Part shown: positions 53,118-60,592 of the stretch, piece by piece
How the letters are laid out: every line of letters starts with the position of its first letter
How positions within the stretch are numbered: position 1 is the first letter of the stretch
From: Durusdinium trenchii
Lineage: Eukaryota > Sar > Dinophyceae > Suessiales > Symbiodiniaceae
Assembly (NCBI GenBank): GCA_963970005.1
Contig: CAXAMN010021374.1
Coordinates: forward strand, 395,285-459,284
Length of the DNA: 64,000 nucleotides
Direction of reading: 5' to 3'
The notes under the pieces: generated by a model
What the model was told of the DNA's origin: nothing
Seen by the model: only the letters and a program-made list of their open reading frames with translations
Database searches by the model: none
Position numbers and translations under genes: made by a program

Positions 53118-55373
53118 ATGGAAGATAATGATAGTGCCAGCAGCTCTTCCACAGAAGCGGGTGATTGCCTTAGCAATCGTCCTGTTTCTCCTGTTGCACG
53201 TCCCGCGCAAGAGGACATGCGGGCGGCAGGCGATGATGCAAGGAGTGCGATACCCCCACAGAACGTGAACCATCCCAGTGATAGCCCCGGGTCGCACTTC
53301 TCTGAGTCCCCAATCAAGCGAAGACCAGGGCCTAAGGCTCATACTGGGCGAGCGCAACCAAAGAAGTCACGCAAATCACCTGCCTCAACATCCAGGCAAC
53401 CGCTCGACAGCGTTCCAGAACATGCGCAACCGCCGGCCACACTAAATGATCTAGCCAGTCGAAGCGCTCAAAGGCAGGAGACCCCAGCTTGCAGAAACCC
53501 AGAGACGCCACCTGACCGCCCTGGCTCAGCGCAAGAGCGCCCACAAGCCATGACAGAAATTGATATTGTCAGTGATCAAGAGCAAGCAGAGCGCGGAGGC
53601 ACAGCCGCCACTGATCTCCAGCTGGAATCCGAACAGAGAGCCATGCAGATTTTGTACGACTATCAAAAGGCAGCGGGAACCACCAGAGAAGCTCACGGGC
53701 AAAAGGTGCCGCTCCCCTCACTACAGATCTACAGCGACCTGCCTAGAGAATGGCCGATGGCGAGGCTTGCTGTCTCCAGCAAGCAAATCAACCGCCTTGT
53801 CCGCACGTTCCTCTGGAGGAGAGTGACTGAACAAGCACTCCATGGCTCCTCGTTTATAGACATTCCAGATCAGATCAACCAGGCCTACATCGGCGATCTT
53901 CTCCTCATCAGTGAAGCCTTCGCTGCCCCTCTGTCTAATCTCTTTGCTTTCGTAAGAAATGGGCATCCAGCATGCCCTTTCATTACACAGAAGCAGCTTG
54001 CTCTCTATGCAAACCCTCGTTTCTGGCAATATGGCCTCCTAGCTTTCATTGCGAGGTGCTGTTCCTTTGACAATCAACACAGAGATCAGGGTGCAGGAGC
54101 AGCCCAAACTGGGGAAGGAAAATCGCAGACCACAAAAGAAAAAGATGTAGATGCCCTCACCTTCATGCGCACTGTCATCATGTCCTTCGTCAGGGGGATG
54201 GAGTATGGAGAACAAACGCTACCTACCAATGACCTTTTTGTTTATCTACCAGTCCAGATCCTGCCTGACCTGGTCACAGCCATGGAGCAACAGGGCTTCA
54301 AGCCAGCAGAGGTGAAGGGGGGCTCTGGATATCGGCCAAAAGAAGAGGGGGCTGAAGACAACCCATTGATCGTAGTGGGAGTGCACACCAAAGACAGTGT
54401 TTATGATCGATACCCCCGCATGCCGACTACTTCCTGGGCCGAAAGAGCGTACTCTAGTGGAGCCCTTGACCCGTCTTTGGGACAAGCCTTCGCTTTCCCC
54501 TCCCTGTTGCAACTGCGAATGCGCATTGAAGTCCCCGGGTGGAGAGATCTGGCAACAGCCAGAAATCCCACAGCTGATCTGCCAGCAGCAGAAGACTCTG
54601 CCTCAGACGACACCGGGTCAGCAGAACGGTCGCCACGACTTGCTCTCCCAGTGCCGGTGGGAATGGCAGAAACGCAGGCAGACGAAGCCACAGAGGACGA
54701 GGCCATGAACGCTGAACCCAGCTATGCCTTTGCCAAGGGGTATGGAAGGTTTGGCATAGGCTACACTAGACTAGCAACGGCGCTAGGCAATTTCGAGCAA
54801 GGGGACATCGGCGCAGAAAGCGCAGTGGTAGCACAATGGCTGACCTCCGGGCTCAGAATTGCCATGTCCCGCACAGGGTGGAATCTGATATCTACCCGTT
54901 TCAGCTTGACTAAGGTCCCTAGTCCTGTCCTCAGTGAGTACTACTGCAAAGGATATCCTCTCACTCCGAAGATGGCAGACCGTCCTTACAACCAATATGG
55001 CACGATTCACTACTCCGAAGATAAATGGGATCAGCTCTGCGGGTGGCTCACTGGGAATCCCACGTTCAGGCTCCAACTCGCGAGCCATAAGCGGGCACTT
55101 AGGGATCACATGGGCTACAGTCAGGAAACTGCCGATCCAAGTAACAAAGCCCGCCGCACTGACCCCCCTAAGGAAGCGGGAAGTTCCTCAACTGCAGCAG
55201 GGTCTTCCTGGCACAGCAAGCCTCCCCCCCGCCTTCGCCCTCAGGGTGGTCCTACGGGTGGTGGCAGTAGTGTAGTCCTCATCAAGAGTCTCCCCACACA
55301 ACAACAGCCTCCGTGTCGCGCAACCTCCGCCATGAGATGGGTGACCTTAGTCACCTTCTCTATTGGGGCTTAG
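53118..55373 (+). CDS. 751-aa protein, unrecognised
   Basis: ATG at 53118 (MEDNDSASSSSTEAGD), stop at 55373. Residues 1-190 are Ser/Pro/Glu-rich and basic (SPIKRRPGPKAHTGRAQPKK), likely disordered and possibly with a nuclear signal. Residues about 200-470 and 540-680 look folded (REWPMARLAVSSKQINRLVR; FWQYGLLAFIARCCSFDN; FSLTKVPSPVLSEYYCKGYP). The C-terminus is Ser/Gly/Pro-rich. No family is recognised. The acidic stretch upstream in another frame (DNEEHEAQEGH, 52940-53060) suggests the original protein may have been joined to the helicase, with two frame changes between 52915 and 53060. A CTTA hairpin (55340-55355) lies at its end. Confidence 0.6.
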   Translation: MEDNDSASSSSTEAGDCLSNRPVSPVARPAQEDMRAAGDDARSAIPPQNVNHPSDSPGSHFSESPIKRRPGPKAHTGRAQPKKSRKSPASTSRQPLDSVPEHAQPPATLNDLASRSAQRQETPACRNPETPPDRPGSAQERPQAMTEIDIVSDQEQAERGGTAATDLQLESEQRAMQILYDYQKAAGTTREAHGQKVPLPSLQIYSDLPREWPMARLAVSSKQINRLVRTFLWRRVTEQALHGSSFIDIPDQINQAYIGDLLLISEAFAAPLSNLFAFVRNGHPACPFITQKQLALYANPRFWQYGLLAFIARCCSFDNQHRDQGAGAAQTGEGKSQTTKEKDVDALTFMRTVIMSFVRGMEYGEQTLPTNDLFVYLPVQILPDLVTAMEQQGFKPAEVKGGSGYRPKEEGAEDNPLIVVGVHTKDSVYDRYPRMPTTSWAERAYSSGALDPSLGQAFAFPSLLQLRMRIEVPGWRDLATARNPTADLPAAEDSASDDTGSAERSPRLALPVPVGMAETQADEATEDEAMNAEPSYAFAKGYGRFGIGYTRLATALGNFEQGDIGAESAVVAQWLTSGLRIAMSRTGWNLISTRFSLTKVPSPVLSEYYCKGYPLTPKMADRPYNQYGTIHYSEDKWDQLCGWLTGNPTFRLQLASHKRALRDHMGYSQETADPSNKARRTDPPKEAGSSSTAAGSSWHSKPPPRLRPQGGPTGGGSSVVLIKSLPTQQQPPCRATSAMRWVTLVTFSIGA

Positions 55374-55410
55374 TTGCCACTATGGCCTTGCAAAGGACAC
55401 ACCTCCTGTA

Positions 55411-55430
55411 CCACAGTTGTTTGGCTCAAG
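55411..55430 (+). other. spliced-leader-like relic upstream of LRR-A
   Basis: CCACAGTTGTTTGGCTCAAG. The last 11 bases match the leader. It lies 22 bp before the LRR-A start codon and is conserved in position upstream of the LRR-A pseudogene at 25661. Confidence 0.5.
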
Positions 55431-55452
55431 CAAACCAAGCACCTACATAGCA

Positions 55453-56700
55453 ATGCCGCCCCCCCAAGATCGCTATGAGGTTAACCTCGAGTTGGTTACC
55501 GTAGCTGGCGCGGAATATACGATGCAAGCAAACCTCGCCCATTATGAAGATGTGGCAGAGCTGGAAGACGACATTCTTTGCTTTCTGCCTACAGTCTCTG
55601 ACTTAGAGGTATTTGGGTGTGAATTGGAATTGCTCGACCTTCGCGAGCAGCAACCTCTGTCAGAGGCATTCCGCACGGTGCTCCTGCAGCGGCCGCAACT
55701 GCAAGTAGTAGTTCGTCCCTGTATGGTAGAAGGGCATTCCATCTGGCATTTCCAGACCGACGGCAAAGAAGGCTACCCCAAAGCAGTGCGGGTCCCGGCC
55801 AACCCGAGAGGGGAAATTGCAGACAGAGCTTTCTACGCGGCACCTTCAATCCGACACGTAGAAGTGGCAACTGGCATCCAACATATAGGAATTGGGGCCT
55901 GGCAGAGTTGCCAGCAATTACAGATTGTCAAGCTTCCAACTTCGGTCGTCAGTCTGGCGGAAGGGACTTTCATGGGGTGCTATGTGCTGCGTCAGGTCGC
56001 TGCACCAGGGTGTGTCCACTATGGACAAAGGGTGTTTGCTGAGTGCTGTTCCCTAGGCAGCGTTGGGGTCAAGCGCGAAACAGAGGACAGCAGCGTCCTG
56101 GCACCAGGCGCGCAGCTTGGCAGATATGCTTTCGAGAGTTGCCTCACGCTTGCAACTATCACCTTTGACACGGATCGTACGAATAAACCGCGAGCACTGC
56201 CTGAAGGCGCATTCTGTGGAGCAGGCATTGAGCAGCTGTGCTTGCCGAATGACTTTCACAACATCGGGCCGAGGGCCTGTGAAAATTGTAAAAGTCTCGT
56301 GGAAGTCAACCTCATGAGCACAGAAATCACAGCCCTGCTCTCTTCCACCTTTGCCCACTGTGTAGCGTTGCAGTGCATATGGCTTCCACCGCGCCTCATA
56401 CAGATTGGAAAAGAAGCCTTCCTTAATTGTGTTGTGCTGCAGGAAGTTGTCATCCCGACAGAACTCAGTGACATCGGCAACCGTGCCTTCTGCGGGTGCG
56501 AGCAGCTGCAACGGTTTACCCTCCTAGATTGGGGAGACGTTGAACAGTGGGTGCAGGCAGAGCACAATGCTTTTTTTATGTGCGACAAATTTGAAAAACC
56601 TCATTGGCTGGAACTGCTCCCCGCGGAAGGACCAGATTCTGATGCCTTTGACGAGGAACTCAGCCACGAATATTGCCAATATCATGCCGGTCCATGGTAG
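55453..56700 (+). CDS. LRR-A, BspA-type leucine-rich-repeat protein
   Basis: 415 aa from ATG at 55453 (MPPPQDRYEVNLELVTVAGA). Residues 1-90 form a small domain (VTVAGAEYTMQANLAHYEDV; LEVFGCELELLDL; LQVVVRPCM) with a beta-grasp or ubiquitin-like pattern; that is an inference. A linker GYPKAVRVPANPRGEIADRA follows. From about 120 to 385 are LRR_5 units of 22-23 residues, e.g. IGIGAWQSCQQLQIVKLPTS, LAEGTFMGCYVLRQVAAPGC, IGPRACENCKSLVEVNLMST, IGKEAFLNCVVLQEVVIPTE. It ends with an acidic tail (DSDAFDEELSHEY). BspA-like LRRs bind proteins or surfaces. No signal peptide or membrane segment is seen. It is intact, intronless and flanked by related pseudogenes elsewhere in the window. Confidence 0.8.
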   Translation: MPPPQDRYEVNLELVTVAGAEYTMQANLAHYEDVAELEDDILCFLPTVSDLEVFGCELELLDLREQQPLSEAFRTVLLQRPQLQVVVRPCMVEGHSIWHFQTDGKEGYPKAVRVPANPRGEIADRAFYAAPSIRHVEVATGIQHIGIGAWQSCQQLQIVKLPTSVVSLAEGTFMGCYVLRQVAAPGCVHYGQRVFAECCSLGSVGVKRETEDSSVLAPGAQLGRYAFESCLTLATITFDTDRTNKPRALPEGAFCGAGIEQLCLPNDFHNIGPRACENCKSLVEVNLMSTEITALLSSTFAHCVALQCIWLPPRLIQIGKEAFLNCVVLQEVVIPTELSDIGNRAFCGCEQLQRFTLLDWGDVEQWVQAEHNAFFMCDKFEKPHWLELLPAEGPDSDAFDEELSHEYCQYHAGPW

Positions 56701-56890
56701 ACTCTACGGAGCTACATTGCCATGAATATTGCCATGCCAACCGCTCTGACAAGGAGCTAAACCATGTGTACCCTTAGCATTATGCCAGGCCATGAGAGGC
56801 TCAAGGTAGGTGCCTTAGCATCTGTCTTAAGGAAACATCCCCGGCCGTAGGAACAGCCCATGTGCAGACTGGACACCAGTGGCTCGCGCA
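56701..56890 (+). other. spacer between LRR-A and LRR-B with CTTA hairpin
   Basis: 190 nt without an ORF. Contains AGGTGC-CTTA-GCATCT (56808-56823, one G-T pair) and the duplicated phrase TTGCCATGAATATTGCCATG. Confidence 0.55.
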
Positions 56891-58174
56891 ATGATAGCAG
56901 ATAGCCTGCCGCAAAAAGAGCTTGACAGTTCATCCATGAGTAGCACTCCCATCGAAAAGGAGCCAGTCATGGAATGCCCCCTGCTGCTGACTACGCTTTC
57001 GGGGGTAACCTTTAAGGTCTCTCTCAGTGTCGCCAAGTTCGACCGATTTACAGATTTCGAAGACCAGGTTATGGATTATCTGGCCTCGGTCACTGACCTC
57101 CAAGTTTTTGGGTGCGTCATTGACTTTTTACACACCACCACGCAAACCTACCTAGAGGACCCAATCTGGGATAAGTTACAGCAAGGTAGAGAATACACCA
57201 TTGTCTTCAGGGACTGTAGTGTTACCCTGCCAGAACAAGAACAGCTCGGTGGTTATCCTATTGATCAAGTCCCCTTAGCTGTTCATGTCCCAATGAACTC
57301 AGAAGAAACTGTCCCAGAATGGGCCTTTGCAGGTGTGCCACGCTTGCGACACGTTAGCGTCGAGTCAGGGATCAGGCTCATTGGTGCAGAGGCGTGGCAA
57401 GATTGCCGGCAACTCCGCATTGTCAAACTGCCGGCCACAGTGGTAGGCATTGCAGATAATGCCTTTCGGGACTGCAAGCTCCTAAATAGTGTCTTGGCTC
57501 CGGGTTGTCGCGACTTTGGTTACAAAGCCTTTTCGGAATGTTGTTCCTTGCAGCGTGTGTATGCATCGGGTGGAGCTGTAAACGTGTTCAACGGGGAAAC
57601 CAATTTCGGGCAATACCTCTTCCAAGGGTGCATCAACCTTGCAGAGGTCACCGTGAGTGAGTTTCCATCCCCCCGATCTGAATTTAACGGGTTAACCCTG
57701 CAAGACAGGACCAGAGAGCTAGCTCCGGGTTGCCTCAGCTCTACAGGCATCTACACACTTGCTCTCCCAAAGCACTTTGTAGCCATAGGAGCGCACGCTT
57801 GTGACAGTTGTCGACTGCTTAAGAGTGTTGACCTCTGTAACACCATGATTGAAGAAATTCCGGAATTCACTTTTGGCCACTGCACTAGCCTGCGGGAAGT
57901 CTTCCTACCGACAACTCTCCATACAATCCGAGTTAAAGCCTTTATGAGCTGTGCCGCCCTTGTGGAGCTTGCCATTCCGCCTGCTCTCAAGTATATTGGA
58001 AGTAGGGCTTTCTTGGACTGCACTGCCCTTCGGAGGCTGGTCAAAATGCCCGGAACACGCAGATGGCGAGGGGTTTACGCTGAAGAAAATGCTTTTGCCA
58101 TCTGTCCGGCCATGAAATGGCCACCCTGGCTGCATATGATCCCAGACATGGGCTACACCCCTGGTTTAGGATAG
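56891..58174 (+). CDS. LRR-B, BspA-type leucine-rich-repeat protein
   Basis: 427 aa; the first in-frame ATG is 56891 (MIADSLPQKELDSSSMSSTP). Same architecture as LRR-A: N-terminal domain (LLLTTLSGVTFKVSLSVAKF; DLQVFGCVIDFLHTTTQTYL), linker with PLAVHVPMNSEETVPEWAFA, then LRR_5 units (IGAEAWQDCRQLRIVKLPAT; IADNAFRDCKLLNSVLAPGC; FGYKAFSECCSLQRVYASGG; IRVKAFMSCAALVELAIPPA; IGSRAFLDCTALRRLVKMPG) and a C-terminal segment EENAFAICPAMKWPPWLHMI. It is a paralogue of LRR-A, clearly distinct, with its own pseudogene lineage at 22782-23879. Function unknown; a protein-binding role is inferred from the fold. Confidence 0.8.
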   Translation: MIADSLPQKELDSSSMSSTPIEKEPVMECPLLLTTLSGVTFKVSLSVAKFDRFTDFEDQVMDYLASVTDLQVFGCVIDFLHTTTQTYLEDPIWDKLQQGREYTIVFRDCSVTLPEQEQLGGYPIDQVPLAVHVPMNSEETVPEWAFAGVPRLRHVSVESGIRLIGAEAWQDCRQLRIVKLPATVVGIADNAFRDCKLLNSVLAPGCRDFGYKAFSECCSLQRVYASGGAVNVFNGETNFGQYLFQGCINLAEVTVSEFPSPRSEFNGLTLQDRTRELAPGCLSSTGIYTLALPKHFVAIGAHACDSCRLLKSVDLCNTMIEEIPEFTFGHCTSLREVFLPTTLHTIRVKAFMSCAALVELAIPPALKYIGSRAFLDCTALRRLVKMPGTRRWRGVYAEENAFAICPAMKWPPWLHMIPDMGYTPGLG

Positions 58175-59590
58175 AGGATCATCCCTCCATCCACAGCTGT
58201 CGTGGCTCTGCTATCAATTTTGTTAGAGTCTGGGTGCGAGCCTTAGCTCGGGTCCGGAGTAGGCCAGCAATTGCGAAACAGTACTCCTCAACACGAGTAA
58301 CTAGCCATAGTTGCCCTCCGTTATGCATGGAGTAAGTGCCCAGAGGCTGTCGGATAGAGAAGGGTCTCGGCGTGGCGGTGATGTCGACAACTGCAAATCG
58401 TCCACCTGCCAGACACAGTAGTCGGTCACTGGTGTAGGTGTCAAATGCTACGGGTTGTGGTCGCCCCAAGATGCAAGTTTTTCGGCACCATAGCATTCGA
58501 TGACCTATAACGCAAACGACCTTTGGCGAGAAAACTATCTAGACCCAGCCTCAACGAAGCTATGCTTCAGAGGCAGGAGAGAAGCAAGAGCGACGTGAGC
58601 AGTGAGTTGAACCAAGTGCCAGTTTTCGAGCGTTAGAAAAGGAGGATTTCCAGGCATATACGGCAAGCAAAATGCACAGACACCAAATAGAACCATGACC
58701 TCTTCTCGCCATCCGCTGCGAAGTGAGCCGATAGGAGCGAGAACCTTAGTTCTGCGTTCCTACACGGCGGGTGGTAGATAGTGGCAATGAAGGATGCCCA
58801 GGGGGAACCTTAGTTCCCGCTGTTGATGTTCGACGTTTCCAATTTTGTACAAAGAGGTACAGATATCACGCTAGGCGAGCTCAATGTTTCACAGGTTTCA
58901 CACGGGCCTTGCACGCACCTCTCACTTTTTGCCATGACACAGCGCCTCACAGACTCAAGTGACATCCCCTTTTGGCACCGTTGAGTGCCGAAGGGTGTTG
59001 GGTCTGCCTCCCCACGGGGAGGTGGTGCCCGGTTCACCCTTAGCTGCAGGCTTCTCTCGCTAGGAATTGCCGCCGTATTTGAATTCTGTCTGGCAGCATG
59101 TGACTGGTCTTGTATGCGCCACCGGTTGAACGGGTTGTGCTGCAAGTATGGTCTTTTCCACGGATTGCTGCTTAGATCTTCGCACATTCGGTTGGCCTGA
59201 TTACAACCACTGCTGGAGCATTGCGAGACACCTGACCTGCAAAGTGACCTTGTTTTGCCACACTGTGGTGTGGCCGCTGGTCACCAACACTTGGTAAGGA
59301 AAGTCCGTTTGAAGCCTCCTAGGCGGCTTTCCATGAACACAGCTTGCGCTGCAGTCCTTTTCTTTTGCGAATTCAGGCCCACTTATTGCCACTAGTCTCA
59401 GTTTCACACGTTTCACCTAGTGTAGAGGGAAGACTACAAGATGGTGGAGTTTCGGCCTGCGGGCTTGGGTGTTTGGTTTGGGTTGGTTTTGGGGCCTTCG
59501 TTCCTTTCTCCACCATCTGTCTGTTCTTCCCTTCCTTCAACGATGACCTGGGCACCATAGCCCACACGGCGTCCGTACTCGTGGAAAAAA
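58175..59590 (+). promoter_or_regulatory. 3' UTR of the 13-kb unit
   Basis: 1.4 kb without a supported ORF. Contains CTTA hairpins at 58237-58250, 58740-58753 and 58803-58818, and a strong C/G hairpin at 59010-59027 (CCTCCCCACGGGGAGG). An 11-bp perfect stem AGATGGTGGAG/CTCCACCATCT (59439-59449 with 59508-59518) encloses a GT-rich loop (GTTTGGTTTGGGTTGG). The conserved end GACCTGGGCACCAT, ACACGGCGTCCGTACTCG, TGG and poly-A follows. It aligns with 43394-44208. Confidence 0.7.
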
Positions 59591-59608
59591 GAAGCAGCAG
59601 AGTAGCAA
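59591..59608. repeat. target-site duplication of the 13-kb unit, right copy
   Basis: GAAGCAGCAGAGTAGCAA directly after the poly-A. Confidence 0.9.
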
Positions 59609-59642
59609 TCCATCCCCAGTGTCGTCAGAGCGTTGCCAGTCT

Positions 59643-59914
59643 AAGGCCTTGATCAGCGACTTGAGGTTCTACATAGTTGGAGATCAGCCTCGTCTGAGAT
59701 CCACTGTGGCCTTGATCAGCGACTTGGCTCACACAGTTGGAGAATAGAATCAGGAAGCATGAAGGGAAAACGCCGCCCTCAAAGATACAACATTAAATCA
59801 TCAGGGGTTAAGTGAAAACGCCGCCCTCAATGATGGCCCCAAGTCAGCTGCTTTGCAGGAGAGGATGTTCTGGCAGTTCTGTAACCCAAGCTTTTGTAAA
59901 TTCATCATTGAGGG
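59643..59914. mobile_element. truncated second copy of the foldback element
   Basis: Matches 30006-30285: GGCCTTGATCAGCGACTTGA, GGAGATCAGCCTCGTCTGAG, both AACGCCGCCCTCA blocks of the left inner arm and the single-copy centre (GCCCCAAGTCAGCTGCTTTG). It stops abruptly at TTCATCATTGAGGG where the right inner arm begins. Left minisatellite arm and 75-bp repeats are absent. Confidence 0.8.
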
Positions 59915-60556
59915 ATCATCAACGGATGATGCCAAGGTGAACACTTTTGCAGTGAACTAGCATTGCGCGCCAATATCATCGAAGATGACATTGGAACGAA
60001 CACCTTTGCAATGGACTAGCATTGCCCTTTTCAGGCACAATGGTATGAAATTTGTTTTTGGAAGAGGCCATAATTTCCAAAAGGCCAAGAGCTTTTGTAT
60101 GCATTTTTGACTGCGCGCATCTCACATTGTGATCTGCACGCATGATCACAGCACGCACAGTGTGCACATGCTTTGCATTTTGAAAGCAGTTTGCGCGATG
60201 TGTTTTGGAAGCACATTTGAATGTGTCATGAACGTCGTTCAGTTTCATGTAAAGATGGAAACGATGAACGCAGCTTTTGCACGCAGTCCGTTGAACTTTT
60301 CACCTTTTGGACGCCTTGCAATGTTTTTTCTCTCAAGAAGGAGAGGCTCAAGCAGAAGTGACGAACGTCACGTTGGTTGGTAAAAGGGACGGCCTGAACC
60401 TTGAAAGTGTTTCGAGTTGTTTGCTTTTGTTTCTTTGCTCAGCTTCGTGTGTGTTGTATACACGTATACACACTCAACAGGACGCGTAATCGCGAGGGCT
60501 TGTGCACGCGTACTTCGTAGCAGTAACACGTTACGCTGGCAGCGCGTAAACGTACA
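59915..60556. other. spacer; right part probably a copia 5' LTR
   Basis: No ORF with content. Since the PBS starts at 60557, the sequence ending CGTACA should be the 3' end of an LTR. It includes the palindrome GTATACACGTATAC near 60457. The LTR start could not be fixed because no second LTR is in the window. The phrases ACACTTTTGCAGTGAACTAG and ACACCTTTGCAATGGACTAG (59941, 60000) form a local duplication. Confidence 0.35.
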
Positions 60557-60570
60557 TGGTAGCGGAGCTC
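60557..60570 (+). promoter_or_regulatory. primer-binding site of the second copia element
   Basis: TGGTAGCGGAGCTC, identical over at least 12 bases to the PBS of the minus-strand copia elements, 23 bp before the gag ATG. Confidence 0.65.
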
Positions 60571-60592
60571 TGCGGAGCTGACTAGCGTCGGT

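Larger units (their letters stand above)
46543..59590 (+). mobile_element. 13-kb spliced-leader-headed, poly-A retroposed unit
   Basis: Starts ATA then CCGTTGCCTTTTGGCTCAAG (degenerate dinoflagellate spliced leader) and ends CGTACTCGTGG plus six A. It is flanked by an exact 18-bp direct repeat. Inside are four plus-strand coding blocks: GT-like and helicase frames, a 751-aa ORF, LRR-A and LRR-B; then a 1.4-kb 3' UTR with a stem-loop. No introns and no reverse transcriptase are seen. Known mechanism for such ends: target-primed reverse transcription of an RNA by a LINE enzyme. The inference is that one 13-kb RNA carrying several ORFs was mobilised. A frame change and closely spaced frame switches show some decay. 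Confidence 0.85.
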
